From Hyperoodon ampullatus (Eukaryota; Chordata; Mammalia; Artiodactyla; Ziphiidae), in the NCBI GenBank assembly GCA_949752795.1, contig OX457063.1, forward strand, positions 69,401,783 through 69,465,782: a DNA stretch of 64,000 nt. The letters are read 5' to 3'. The translations under genes and the position numbers were made by a program. A model generated the notes under the pieces. That model was not told the DNA's origin. It was given only the letters and a program-made list of their open reading frames with translations, and ran no database searches. Positions 12,236-23,463 of the stretch are shown piece by piece; position 1 is the first letter of the stretch, and each line of letters starts with the position of its first letter.

Positions 12236-12805
12236 AGCAAAAGGCTTGAACCTTTATTGGGCTGTAGGTGTTCTGTGACTTGGTTCCCAATATAATCATC
12301 GAAAATCATTGGAACCTATACTGTGAAGTGGTTTCCTGTACTAGAGGAGGTGTGGTTTGCAAGACGATTTCATTTCAGCTCTTAGCAGGCCCGGGCCTGT
12401 AATGTGACTGTACGCTTGGACATTGGGGTGGGGGGGAACTTCAGCTCTGGAAGTTTGGGAAATTTATCAGTTTCAAAAAGTGTATTATTTTACAGAAGTC
12501 CCTGTGCAGTCCTTCAGTGTTTTTAGGAAAAACCGTTCATTTCCATGTGTATCCTATCAAAGAAAGCAGACACGTGTCCTAATAAAGTTCCCCCAAAGTT
12601 GATGTTGAACACCCCGCCTCACTAAGTGAATTGACAGAAGAGGCACGCGGGGTTCCAGTGGTTTCTGTGTACCCAGAACACTACCTTTTACCTGTAGATG
12701 AGTTATTGGAGTTGAATTGAGATCCTGGCTGTCCTCTGTGGATTCTTCCTTTTTGATCTTGAAAGAGGACGAAGTAGTGTTGGGAGGCAAAGAGTGATAG
12801 CTTCA
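12236..12805 (-). other. Putative 3' UTR of a minus-strand gene
   Basis: Follows the tandem stop codons of the putative last exon and runs about 570 nt to the expected cleavage zone after an AATAAA. The frame stays open for about 80 codons beyond the second TGA (to 12557). A sequence with a perfect donor consensus (CTACAG then gtaaaa) sits at about 12693, so an alternative splice form that treats this as internal exon cannot be excluded. The 3' boundary is inferred. Confidence 0.5.
12253..12258 (-). terminator. Polyadenylation signal AATAAA
   Basis: AATAAA on the minus strand (TTTATT on the plus strand). It is followed within 30 nt by a T/G-rich element (TTTTGCTGTCATTGTCTG), the expected layout of a mammalian cleavage site. 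It lies about 545 nt after the putative stop. Confidence 0.6.
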
Positions 12806-13091
12806 TCAATGCAAGACATCAAAGGCCAAGTTCGTGAGGATGTCGGGAGTGTCCGTGTTTTCATGTGAAACCTGTATTTTCAGGTTGCCTGTGGATTCAG
12901 GGGTACTTGTCGGGTCGGGTCGGCAGAGAGGAGGATGCTTACTGAAGTTGGGGCTTTCCTCCCCTCCGTGCAGTTCTGCAGGTGCTTCTCTTTTGCCTTG
13001 GACCCTCAGATTGATTTCTGACAGGTGCTTGATGAAGAAGTGGTTACTGGGGTCTGTCTGGCCTGCTAAGCTATTCATGGGGCTCAAGAAG
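12806..13091 (-). CDS. Putative last coding exon of an unrecognised minus-strand gene
   Basis: The exon opens directly after a textbook 3' splice site: a long pyrimidine tract and CAG, with the intron AG at 13092-13093. The first base completes a codon, so the upstream intron is phase 2. About 94 codons stay open to TGA at 12806-12808, followed at once by a second in-frame TGA. The peptide is polar and rich in S, P, E, N and H, begins FLSPMNSLAG and ends ILTNLAFDVLH, with no membrane segment or domain I can name. The AATAAA downstream supports a 3' terminal exon. I do not recognise the family. Alternatively, it could be an internal exon damaged in this lineage, because the frame stays open past the stops to a good donor at 12693, or a pseudogene. 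Only the terminal piece is visible; no start codon is implied. Confidence 0.55.
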
Positions 13092-13616
13092 CTGTCAGAA
13101 AAGAGAAGCAAACAGGGAAAAAGAGAACTATTTCTAAGTAGTTTCCGTTGTTGTGTTTAATCCTTCAAAAGCCCACAAATGCGAAGAGTTGTTCTTGTTT
13201 ACAAATAGTGGTGAAAACAAGTGAGAAGTTGTGAATGGGTGTGCTCTTAGTCAGCAGAGGGGGCTGGGGGCGAAGGTGGGCCTCAGCGGGCCGGGCAGAC
13301 CCCCTGATTCCAAGTGGGGTTTTGGGGAGTAGGCTCTGGGGATCCTCTCTCTTAGAAAAGAACAGGAAGTGCCTGTTACACCTCTGGTCAGCGAATAAGA
13401 TCTGGACTACCCTCTGAGTGTGGTCCAGCTCTTAGAGGAAGCAGATTTAGACCCCAACAGGGTTCTGCCTTCAAGACGTTGAGTGGTGTCTTCTAGTCCT
13501 TGAAGATAGGAGAGCGAAGAGGGAAAGGGACGAGGTGGGCGGTTGCTTCCGCAGTGAGCTGGCAGGGCTCTCTCTGTTTTCCCTTGCATACCACTCTCTC
13601 ATTCCCTCCTCTGTTT
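13092..13616 (-). other. Putative intron sequence next to the last exon
   Basis: The first 40 nt upstream of the exon on the minus strand form the pyrimidine tract. The rest is unique, fairly GC-rich sequence (13240-13560) with no recognised element. Confidence 0.4.
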
Positions 13617-14810
13617 CTTGAAATAAAATTCTTATTGTAGAATAGTTTTAGATTTATAGAGAAATCAAGAAGATAGTACAGAGAGTTCCCCTATATACTG
13701 CACCCAGTTTCACTTTTATTAACTTCTTACCTTAGTGTGGTACATTTGTCAGAATTAATGAGCCGATGTTGATATATTCTTTAGTTAACTAAAGTCCATA
13801 CTTCACTCCTTAGTTTTTACCTTGTGTCCTTTTTCTGTTCCTGGATCCCATCCAGGACACCATATGATATTTAATCGTCATGTCTCCTTGAGGCTCCTTT
13901 TGGTTGTGACAGTTTCTCATTCTCAGACTTTCCTTGTTTTTGATCACCTTGACAATTTTGAGAAGTACTCATCAGCTTTTTGTAGAATGCCCCTCAACTC
14001 AGATTTGTTTGAGGTTTTTCTCTGATGGTTACACTGGGGTTATGGGTTCGGGGGGAGGAAGGCCACAGAGGTAAAGTGCCATTTCCACCACCTGTCAAAA
14101 TTAACATGACTTAGCACTGTTGCTTTTGACCTTGTTCTCCTGGCAGAGGTAGTGTTTGCCAGGTTTCTCCACTGTAAACTGTAACACACGCCCACCTGCC
14201 CCCTTCCATCCCCCATTTGAACACTGCACAGTTTGGAGGGAAGTCACTGTGCATAGCCCACTCCGAAGGAGGGGGGAGTTGGGCTCCAGTGTTTGAGGGT
14301 GGAGAATCTACATAAGTTATTTGGAATTCTTCTGCATGGGAGATGCATCTCTCCCTCCACTCCACCCTTTGTTTATTCAGTAGTTTATTTATGTCATATG
14401 GACTGGTGGATTTTTATTTTATCCTTTGGGTTATAATCCAACATTATTTTGTTCAGATTGTTCCAGCTTTGGCCATTAGGAGCTTTTCGGTTGGCTACTG
14501 TGTCCCTTTAGCGTACCCTTATGTTTTCTTTTCTTTGGAAGCTCTCCCTTACCTTCTGACACTACAGATTCCTTTCTGGCTTTTTTTTTTTTTTTTTTGT
14601 AGTACGCGGGCCTCTCACTGCTGTGGCCTCTCCCGTTGCGGAGCAAGCCTCCGGACGCGCAGGCCCAGCAGCCATGGCTCACCGGCCCAGCCGCTCCGCG
14701 GCATGTGGGATCTTCCTGGACCAGGGCACGAACCCGTGTCCCCTGGATCAGCAGGCGGACTCTCAACCACTGCGCCACCAGGGAAGCCCCCTTTCTGGCT
14801 TTTGATGTGC
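13617..14810 (-). mobile_element. Ancient LINE-1 (L1M-type) 3' UTR
   Basis: Long, diverged, reverse-oriented L1 3' UTR. Diagnostic stretches include 'acagagagttcccctatata', 'ggatcccatccaggacacca', 'ggttatgggttcggggggagg' and 'ttataatccaacattatt'. It is interrupted by a young CHR SINE at 14585-14789. The subfamily (L1ME/L1MC range) is not assigned. Confidence 0.8.
14585..14789 (-). mobile_element. CHR SINE, short cetacean form
   Basis: Reverse copy nested in the old L1. Perfect 14-bp target duplication CCTTTCTGGCTTTT at 14571-14584 and 14790-14803. It has a small private deletion in the body at about 14645. Confidence 0.95.
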
Positions 14811-15417
14811 ACTTGTGATGCCTTCTGCCCTGTGTGGAGTAGTGACAGATCACATGCTTGATGGCCTGGAAGCCCAGGATTGGCTTCTGCTCAGCTGATC
14901 ACTTCTCCTCACCTGTGTGACTCTCTTGTCTCTAGAATAAATTTACCACAAGTCTCTAGCTACAGAGTTGTAAAAATCAAATGAATGTAAGAGAATTTTA
15001 CCATGTTAGTTACCAATCCATGCCCAGTATCTTTTTGTCATTGAAGCACATCTTTGACTTCATCTCTGGGTCTTCCTGCGGCTCCAGTATGTGTTTGTTG
15101 AATGAACCAGTGCTCATTCAGTGAATGCAACTCCTGCACTGCATTTTGTCAGTTGTTTGACCAATTTAATGGATATTAATTGAGGAGCTTTTCCTTTCCT
15201 ACATAAACATTTTGTCTTCTGAGTTAATTATCTTGTATCTCCTCACTCCACATAGCATAGCATTGGCTCACAGGTACTGACTTACATCTGCTGAGAAGAA
15301 AAAAATGGAGAAAGTGGACACCAAACTGAATTTAAGTAGAAAAAACAAAAACTATAAATAAGCTTTTGGGATAGTGTCATTTCCTCGTTGTTCTTATTAG
15401 CTCAGCCCTTAAAATGA
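14811..15417. other. Unique non-coding sequence
   Basis: No gene and no clear repeat is seen. Confidence 0.4.
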
Positions 15418-15430
15418 TCTCCATTACTTG

Positions 15431-15952
15431 TTTTTTTATTTTTAAAAAATTTAAAAGTTTTATTATTTTTTGAATTTTTAAAAACATTTATTTTATTTAC
15501 TTTTGGCTGCGTTGGGTCTTTGCTGTTGCACACGAGCTTTCTCTAGTTGCAGCGAGCGGGGGCTACTCTTCGTTGTGGTGCGTGGGCTTCTCATTGTGGT
15601 GGCTTCTCTTGTTGTGGAGCACGGCTCTAGGAGTGTGGGCTTCAGTAGTTGTGGCTCGTGGGCTCTAGAGCACAGTCTCAGTAATTGTGGTGCTTGGGCT
15701 TAGTTGCTTCGTGGCATGTGGGATCTCCCAGGACCAGGGCTCGAAGCTGTGTCCCCTGCATTGGCAGGTGGATTCTTAACCACTGTGCCACCAGGGAAGC
15801 CCTAAAATTTTATTTTTTAATTTTGTTTTCCTTTGATAAAAAAGTTTTTTGTAGTTTATATTGGGGTATAGTTGATTAACAGTGTTGTTAGTTTCAGGTG
15901 TACAGCAAAGTGATTCAGTTATATGTATACATGTATCTGTTCTTTTTCAAAT
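15431..15952 (-). mobile_element. Short LINE-1 3' insertion carrying a nested CHR SINE
   Basis: The T-rich left end (15431-15470) is the L1 poly-A tail in reverse. The right part (about 15820-15952) is L1 3' UTR ('ggggtatagttgattaacag', 'gtacagcaaagtgattcag'). The whole unit is flanked by a perfect 13-bp duplication TCTCCATTACTTG at 15418-15430 and 15953-15965. So one severely 5'-truncated L1 landed first and a SINE then inserted into its tail. Confidence 0.88.
15471..15802 (-). mobile_element. CHR SINE, full-length form
   Basis: Reverse copy with the long body ('ggctgcgttgggtctttgctg ... agtagttgtggctcgtgggct'), nested in the A-rich tail of an L1 3' insertion. The flanking duplication is imperfect and AT-rich (around 15450-15470 and 15803-15820). 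Confidence 0.9.
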
Positions 15953-15965
15953 TCTCCATTACTTG

Positions 15966-16379
15966 TAATCAAGGGCTTGTGTCATGAGATTACCAGTGAT
16001 GGGCGAATGAATGCCTGTTGGGAACTACATAGAATTCTGATTAAGTAAGGGATTCAGAGGAAGTATATTTTGGGTATTTCATCTGCAAGTCATCCTAGAC
16101 TCTCCATTGCAACGTGGTGGTGGCATTAAACACGGCAAAGGCAGGACGGAAGCCCTATTTGCATTGTTAAATCTAGTGAGGAATTAGGGTGTGGTCAGCC
16201 AGTGTCCTAGAGGAGGTGCAGGAATAGATATATATTTATAAACACATATACATATATATATTTTATGTACAAATTAAAAAAATTTTTTGAGGAGGGCGAG
16301 ATGGTTAGATGTGATATTTTCTAACATATGCTCCAAAGTAACATGAGATGGAGGATGTTCCATGTTGATGTTTCTCAGA
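15966..16379. other. Unique sequence with AT-rich patch
   Basis: No gene is seen. Low-complexity TA-rich sequence lies at about 16226-16270. Confidence 0.4.
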
Positions 16380-16390
16380 GGGTTGAGTTT

Positions 16391-16532
16391 ATTTTTTTTA
16401 TTTAATTAAAAAAATTTTTATTCTGGCTGCACCGCACGGCTTGCGGGATTTTACTTCCCCGGCCAGGGATTGAACCCGGGCCCTGGCAGTGCAATTGCCG
16501 AGTCATAACCATTGGACTGCCAGGGAATTCCC
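16391..16532 (-). mobile_element. tRNA-Glu-derived SINE, short head-only form
   Basis: About 140 bp in reverse orientation, with the tRNA-like part ('attgaacccgggccctgg', 'cattggactgccagggaattccc') and a short tail, without the CHR body. The flanking duplication GGGTTGAGTTT is at 16380-16390 and 16536-16546. Its head differs from the other copies here, so it is probably an older relative in the same superfamily. Confidence 0.85.
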
Positions 16533-16546
16533 AAAGGGTTGAGTTT

Positions 16547-17210
16547 TGGATGACAAGGTAAGCGGGGCCCTCCCTCCACATGACAGGCCCAGAGTGCTGA
16601 GTACTGTGGCCGTTGTTCATCCTCTTCCTCCCCCTTTTTAAAAAACCTGTCAGGGATTCTTACTGGTCTTTGTTCATTCTTGCCTCTGAAGAGAGTGGGT
16701 GGTAAAGGGCACATTTATATTCTGACATGTTTGGGAGAAAGGGTAGGTGCTTGGGAACAAAAGGTGAGGAGTAAATTGGTGGTGGTCTTGCTGGTTTGTG
16801 AAGCTGCATGTTCCATAGAGCATCTGGTTGCTCGTATGGGCTCTGGGGTTCTAGAAGTAAGTTCTTTCACTCCTTTTGCCAAAATGAGGTTGAGTATTAC
16901 TATTAAATAGAGGGCTGGATTAGGAAGGGCTTGGGAAGCAAAGATCCTTCTGACATTCAAAGCATCTCTTTGTTTTTCTCCGGAGCGAGTTTGTCTTCTG
17001 TCCTCTCTAGGAAGCTGATCTGGTTCCTGTCCTCTCACTGACCAGCACCTAGAATATCAACAGAATGACTCATGTCCCCAACTTCCTGTCCTTGTTCTGG
17101 AGAGAGGGAACAGTTTGCCTTTGGAAAACACAGTGCTCACCTCTGTGGAAAAACCCCAAAGCAAGCATTGCTTTGACACATAGTTGTCCTTATATGATGT
17201 CTGTGATTTT
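16547..17210. other. Unique non-coding sequence
   Basis: Open frames on both strands (16680-16910 plus, 16715-17038 minus) lack matching splice sites. No repeat is recognised. Confidence 0.4.
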
Positions 17211-17257
17211 GTGTGTGTGTGTGCATGCGTGCGTGCAACTTCAAAAAAAAAAAAAAA
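17211..17257. repeat. Simple repeat: (GT)n, GC/GT and A15
   Basis: GT run, then gcatgcgtgcgtgc, then a 15-nt A tract. Confidence 0.9.
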
Positions 17258-17354
17258 GAAACTGTTGGGCTTTGCTGTATCTGCTGTGTGTGCCAGGAGA
17301 TTGAGAATTTGGGAGCTTTAGCTGTGGGAAGGATTTTGGAGACCAGCTGGTCCA

Positions 17355-17470
17355 ACTCCTTTGTATGGTTCTAGAAACAAAGGCCCAGTCGAAGCAAAGT
17401 CATTTGAGATCTGAAAACTGGTCAGTGATAACCAGGACTAAGTAGTACCCGAGTCTCCTGATTCCTGGTT
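17355..17470 (-). mobile_element. MIR SINE fragment, ancient
   Basis: Weak reverse MIR: 'gaaacaaaggcccagtcgaagcaaagtcatttg' followed by 'cccgagtctcctgattcctgg'. Confidence 0.5.
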
Positions 17471-17572
17471 CTGTGGCCTTGACTTTGTGGTTTATATTGG
17501 GATTTTGAACTGTTCATTTGGCTGCCTAGTTAGAAGTTCTGTCTTTGTAGAATGCTGCTGATGTTGGTGGAT

Positions 17573-17924
17573 TTTTTTTTTTAATTTTATTTATTTATTT
17601 TTGGCTGCGTTGGGTCTTCGTTGCTGCGTGCGGGCTTTCTCTAGTTGTGGTGAGTGGGGGCTACTCTCCATTGCGGTACGCAGGCTTCTCATTGCGGTGG
17701 CTTCTCTCATTGCAGAGCACGGGCTCTAGGTGCGTGGGCTGCAGTAGTTGTGGCAGGTGGGCTCCGTAGTTGTGGCTCGCGGGCTCTAGAGCGCAGGCTC
17801 AGTAGTTGTGGTGCACGGGCTTAGTTGTTCTGCGGCATGTGGGATCTTCCTGGATCAGGGCTTGAACCTGTGTCCCCTGCATTGGCAGGTGGATTTTTAA
17901 CCACTGCGCCACCAGGGAAGTCCC
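17573..17924 (-). mobile_element. CHR SINE, full-length form
   Basis: Reverse copy with ATTT-type tail and long body. Perfect 13-bp target duplication GATGTTGGTGGAT at 17560-17572 and 17925-17937. Confidence 0.95.
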
Positions 17925-17937
17925 GATGTTGGTGGAT

Positions 17938-18532
17938 GTTTAAAACCACATATAATATAGTAAAATCTTTAAGAATACATGGCATCATATATTGCTGTTA
18001 CTCAGAAGCTAAGGGGATGGGGAGGGGTAAGAACTGTTCTGAGAGTCAGGACATTCTGTCACAATTCAATCTCAAGATAGATGTTAGGCAATTCCTACCT
18101 CTTGGGACTTTACTCAGAAGGGGGCTGGATTAGACTGTTGCTTTTGCTGTTTCGAGCTCTGAAATTTTTCAATTTTATATTTCTGTAAAGGTATGTTATA
18201 TATCTATCCAATGATGATACAGAATATCTGCAACGTGGGTAAATCCTTACTCATTAATTCCAGTATTATAGAACATGGGCTTATGTTGTTGCCATGAATG
18301 TTGTTTTTGTCAAAGAAGGGGCTACCTCAGTTCCCACAGTCTTCTACCGTGTTTGGTAGTATTTGAGTGAGGAGAGGTACAGAGTAAGCTTGCCACTGGG
18401 TTCCTGTTAGAGCTCTAACAGCTTAGAGGTCAGTTAGGTTCGAGGTGGTGTGACAGCAGGGGGAAGAGCCATGGGAAGAGGAAGAAAGCAATCTGTGTGT
18501 GAGTTATGGACCCATCATTTGATTTCCCATTT
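17938..18532. other. Unique non-coding sequence
   Basis: No gene or repeat is recognised. Confidence 0.4.
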
Positions 18533-18542
18533 CAGGTGTCTT

Positions 18543-18753
18543 TTTTTTTTTTTTTTTTTTTGCTGTACGCGGGCCTCTCACTGCTGTGGCCTCTCCCGTT
18601 GCGGAGCACAGGCTCCAGACGTGCAGGCTCAGCGGCCATGGCTCACGGGCCCAGCCGCTCCGCGGCATGTGGGATCTTCCCGGATCGGGGCACGAACCCG
18701 TGTCCCCTGCGTCAGCAGGCGAACTCTCAACCACTGCGCCACCAGGGAAGCTC
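18543..18753 (-). mobile_element. CHR SINE, short cetacean form
   Basis: Reverse copy. 10-bp target duplication CAGGTGTCTT at 18533-18542 and 18754-18763. Confidence 0.94.
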
Positions 18754-18924
18754 CAGGTGTCTTAAATGCTGTGGTTGAAGATACTTCGCAAGTTCTGTAT
18801 CCATGATACTCGGAGTTCCGTCCACAGCCCACACTCTTCTCCTTTTAGATTCTGACTTTTATGATGGTAGTATAATTTTTGTCTGAATGGTGTTGGAGAT
18901 TGAATCACTGCTTTTGCCATTATT

Positions 18925-19050
18925 ACTTCCATTTGACAGATGAGAAATGTGAGTCTTGGGGAGCTTAGGTAACTTGCCCTAAATTGTATAGCTGATGTCA
19001 GTGGGTCCTCAAATCCAAGTCTTCCTGACTTCAGGGTTCATGCTTTTATC
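18925..19050 (-). mobile_element. MIR SINE, ancient
   Basis: 'atttgacagatgagaaatgtgag', 'taacttgccctaaattgtatagctg' and 'cttcctgacttcagggttcatgc' follow the reverse MIR layout. Confidence 0.75.
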
Positions 19051-19234
19051 CATAGTACCTTCCAGGTGCCACATTCTGCTCCATTTTTAGTATATGTTTC
19101 ACTTATTTTCTTATTGATTTGAAGTTCATTGTTCTCTTTTTTTCACATTATTCTCCAGTGCCTGGCACAGGACCATAATGGAAACATTTTTAAATATTAG
19201 TGATTTAAAGGTAGTGAATGATGAACTGGAAGGA

Positions 19235-19445
19235 GAAAAGAAAGGCAGAGGCTTCTGAGTCACTTATTTATACTTTGTCACTTTGTAATCTTGAGCAAAA
19301 AAAAAAAATTCTCAGTTTCTTCACTTGAAAAAGTAGGGAAACTACTATTTGCTGCACTGGGCTATTGTGACATTAGAAACGGAGTACGTTAAACTCACTG
19401 TATAGTGCTTAGCACATAGTAGGTAATTAACGAGTGGTCTCTGTT
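19235..19445 (+). mobile_element. MIR SINE, ancient
   Basis: 'taatcttgagcaaa ... cagtttcttcacttgaaaaagtaggg' then 'gtgcttagcacatagtaggtaatta': forward MIR with an A-run inside. Confidence 0.75.
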
Positions 19446-19494
19446 ATAGTTATGTTGCTGTTAAATTAATAAAAACCTAAGATGTTGCTCTCAC

Positions 19495-19512
19495 TTTTTT
19501 TTTTTTTTTTTT
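19495..19512. repeat. Poly-T tract
   Basis: Homopolymer of 18 T. Confidence 0.9.
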
Positions 19513-21279
19513 ACCCCCTAAGGGTAGAGCATGTCATTTCCCCTAAATGCCTGCTACCCTCAGGGAGTTCTCAGTAACAGGATGAACATATCATCCATGG
19601 AATATGAGGGCTTAATGTTATCAGATACCATTTCTTTTGATGCCCTTTTTCCCCAGTCATTCACGGAAAACTCACGTAGCCTGAGGCACCGCAGTGTGTT
19701 AGCTACAGCTCTGCCGGCTGATTCCTGGAGGGCCCCTCTCCAGAGGGGTGGATGGAGCTTGCATGGTAATCAGTCTCTTTTCTTCATGCTTTCCTTCCCT
19801 CTCACATATCTCAGTTGACTGGAAAAGTCCTCAAAGCTTTTCTTCTGCTGAAGTGTGGCCCAGTAGCCAGACAGTAGCCTGTGCACTCAATGGAGAGGAA
19901 CCTATGTTTCTTCCCTTGTTTGTCAGCATTTTGGCATGTGAATGTTTATCTGCCACACTGAGTCTGTTGACTCCTACTGCGGATGTCAGCAGCCATCTCT
20001 CTTCTGTGTTCAGAAGTCACTCGGGTATACTTCTCATGGGTTGGGTTAGCCTCGTTGCTCTGTTCCATCTGTCTTAGAAACAAACCTGTTTATCGTACCT
20101 TTCCTTCAGCTTCCTGGGAGAAAGGGATTTTCTAGGCAGAGAAAAATGTATCATCACAGTTATGAGTTAATTAAACAGTCACCAATGCAGTACCTGGCAC
20201 ACAATATGTGCTCAGTAGATGAAAGAAACTGGACAACTACAGTCACTGTTCAATATTTGTGGTTTACAAAGGATGAGAGTTAGATTCAGTAACTTGGGTT
20301 GGAAAATTACTCTTTCATCTCTCTGAGTGACACCTGAGGATGGGACGGTGGCAGGGAATAGGGAGGGGTTTGGAGAGTTTCTCGGGGTAAGTGGATTAGT
20401 GTAGCTCCCAATTCAGAATTAGGTACATATTTGAAAATTACTTAACAGAGAGCATTGGATTAGCTTCTCCTTATAGAGTACTTGACAGATATTGAATAGT
20501 TGTGATAGGTTATAATGCATACCACTTAGGTCTTTTTATCTTCAAAGAACTTAAAAAGAGAAAAAAACAAAACACTTTAAACAGTGAATCTACCTTGTGT
20601 TCTTTATCATAGCCTAATGTTCTCTTCCGTGTCTTTGTTGTATTATGTTTCTTAGGATGAGTGAGTCAGCCTTGCCGATTGGTTTATAAAACATTTATGA
20701 ATTTAAAGTCTCTGGGGAGTGAGAATTGAAATGACAGAATTTGCAGCTTCACATTTGCTGGTTAACTGCTGGCTTAGCATTCTTTTCCTGTTTGTTTTTC
20801 CCAAGCTGTAGACTCTATCAATCAGAAATCAAATGAAATTTGGTAATTGTGTGTGAGTTTTGTGTTTTTTTCCTTGAAGTAGTTAGTTCTGACTGCCAGA
20901 CTTGGGAGAAGTGCTTGCTGTGCAGTGATTTCTAAAGCCAGTCCTTAGCAGATGCTTAAAAAAAATTAGAAGTTTGCCACTTAAGAACTTCATAAAGTTC
21001 TTCTCAGGCTTTTCAAGTCATGAGTCAAGAAGAAGCTTTGAGGGAACACTAGGAGGTACATCCTTTACTTTCGTATCCCTTATTTCATTTATATAATGAG
21101 ATACTAAGGTACTCCAAGGAAATCAAAATATTATCCCAAATGATTAACTATTTTCTGCCCTAACTCCACTGCCATGTACAAGGCCGAAACAATTCAGTTT
21201 CTGTGGAGGATTAGGAAAATGGCAGCTGGCACAAACAAAGGTGATATAATACCACTTATTCATTCATTTGTATATATAG

Positions 21280-21282
<3 letters not shown>
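19513..21282. other. Mostly unique sequence
   Basis: Two overlapping plus-strand open frames (19531-20077) have no splice support. A small MIR/L2-like tail lies at 20184-20225 ('tacctggcacacaatatgtgctcag'). Confidence 0.4.

Positions 21283-21313
<31 letters not shown>
21283..21313. repeat. Poly-T tract, T31
   Basis: Long homopolymer. The flanking sequence is not a recognised SINE or retrocopy. Confidence 0.9.
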
Positions 21314-21314
<1 letters not shown>

Positions 21315-21649
21315 AGTAAGGAGGTAGAGAAGTGAAGCAAAATCATGGCCCCTGCTCTGGACTAAACTGTGGTCTGAGAGCATTTTCTAGAAGCTTAAAA
21401 AAAGACCAAGGGCTGGAGCTAAGTTTTCCTGACTATGGAAGAAGTTAAGGAAAGGAGTGGATGGAGGTCATGGGAAGGGCAGTTGGTGGTGGTGGAGGGT
21501 CTTACAGTCTGTGGTATAGGCTTCCTGTTTCACGTGGGATGTAACTGAGAGTGTTCATTGAAGTTGGCACCAACAAGGCTGCTAACAGTGACTCTAGGTC
21601 ATGTTGGTATGGTTCATATAAGCAGAGATCAAAACCTGATTTTTGACGA
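21314..21649. other. Unique non-coding sequence
   Basis: No gene is seen. Confidence 0.35.
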
Positions 21650-21830
21650 TGCTGCTGGTATTGATGCTTTATTGAGGACTTAGCACGTGCCAAGCACTTT
21701 ACATGCTCTTTCCCATTTAATTCTAACGATGACCGTTTTCAGGTGGTAGCTTAGAGCAGTAAATAATTTGCCCAGGGTTGTACAGTTAGGGGTAGAGCTT
21801 GGATCTGAAGCCATTATGCAATACTGCACC
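21650..21830 (-). mobile_element. MIR SINE, ancient
   Basis: 'gaggacttagcacgtgccaagcactttacatgct' and 'aataatttgcccagggttgtacagttag' match the reverse MIR layout. Confidence 0.8.
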
Positions 21831-23133
21831 TGTAGGTGAAGGCAAGTTTCTCAAAGAAGAATTGAACCAGAATATATTTCACAGACAGAAGCCACAGTGT
21901 TTAGTAACAGATTAGGTGTGTGAACTTGAGGCCAAATGAGAAGGAGAAAGATGATTTTAAAATTACAGTTTTGGAGAGAAAGCAAGATCATAGTGCTAGT
22001 GATGGGGGTGGGAAGACTAAGGGTCTGTCTCAGCCGTGTGTATGGACTCTTCTTCCTAGAAAACAGCCAGTAGCCTTTTATCTGTGTTAATTTCATCTTT
22101 GGCTTTAAGAAAACAGCCGTCACTCCAAGTGCTGGCTGTCAATGTGGAACACAAGTTGTGAGCACAGTGCTTTTGTGCCAACCTCCTGTCACACGTGGGT
22201 GTTGAGTGTAGCAGCAGACCAATACCCCCTTCCCCGTGGAGCCCAGGTTCACACATCACACCATCACATTGTCCTTTGACTTAGCTAACCTGTGCATCTC
22301 ACTGCAGCAGGACAGTGATAGTCACTGATCGACAAGACCCTCCTTTGGGAGTGTGACATTTATTCTAATGTCTCCAGGCCAGCCCTTTTAGGACCATGAG
22401 GAGAGTTAGCTCTTGGTCACAGTTCATACTGAGTGGATGTCACATTCTGAAAGCCATTGTGTTGAGGCCCCAGGATTCTCAGGCCTGAGTGAGCAACCTG
22501 TGGCTGATCAGATTTCTCATTGTCTTGGGAAGAATGCTGGCTAAATCTCAACTTCAGTAGTGTGATTTCAACAGTGGATCTGTCAAGGGCCCGAGCCTGG
22601 TTGACCACCATCCCTCCCCTGCCATGTCTGTACATGCGTGGCTCTTGGATTCACTGTGAATCATTAAGTGTTTTTATTGCCTTCTTGCAAGCTTCTGTCT
22701 TCTTTTTTTTTCTGGGTGAAAAAGTGAATCTTTCCCAATGAAGTATTTCCTTCATTAAAATAAGCCTCCCCTTCGGAGAGAATACTAATATTGTGTGCAA
22801 CATGGTGTTATGGGCAGCTGGCCGGCTGCCTATAGATGTCCCTGTGCCCTTTGTCCAAAATGATTTCTTCCACCTGCTTGCTACAAAATCACCCAATGTA
22901 CTGATAGCTATTAATCACCTCTAGTTAAAGAAGAGCAAGCCACCTGCCCCCCAGGTGGTCTCTGGATTACTTAAAGCAACACTGTTTTTAGAGGAAACAT
23001 TTTCCTTTCCTTCCCTCCTCACCTCCACCAAATCTTTGCTATTAGGAGAAACATTTGAAGCCATCGGATAATTTGCACTTCCTTTCCTAAGGGATAGTCA
23101 GCCAAATATGCTGTCCAGAGAAAATGAGATATA
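21831..23133. other. Unique non-coding sequence
   Basis: Several short open frames on both strands, none with paired splice signals. No mobile element is recognised. Confidence 0.4.
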
Positions 23134-23148
23134 GGCAGGTAAGTTTTT

Positions 23149-23448
23149 TTTTTTTTTTTTGGCTGCGTTAGGTCTTCGTTGCTGCACGCGGGCTTTATCC
23201 CTAGTTGCAGCGAGGAGGGTCTCCTCTTCGTTGCATTGCGCGGGCTTCTCTTTGCGGTGGCTTCTTTTGTTGCGGAGCACGGGCTCTAGGTGCATGGGCT
23301 TCAGTAGTTATGGCACGTGGGCTCAGTAGTTGTGGCTTTTGGGCTTAGTTGCTCCATGACATGTCGGATCTTCCTGGACCAGGGATCGAACCTGTGTCCC
23401 CTGCATTGGCAGGCGGATTCTTAACCACTGTGCCACCAGGGAAGCCCC
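23149..23448 (-). mobile_element. CHR SINE, full-length form
   Basis: Reverse copy. Perfect 15-bp target duplication GGCAGGTAAGTTTTT at 23134-23148 and 23449-23463. Confidence 0.95.
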
Positions 23449-23463
23449 GGCAGGTAAGTTTTT

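Noticed and set aside
21283..21313. T31 tract as the tail of a processed pseudogene
   Set aside because: The adjoining sequence is not recognisable as a coding gene, has no AATAAA at the right spacing and no visible target duplication.
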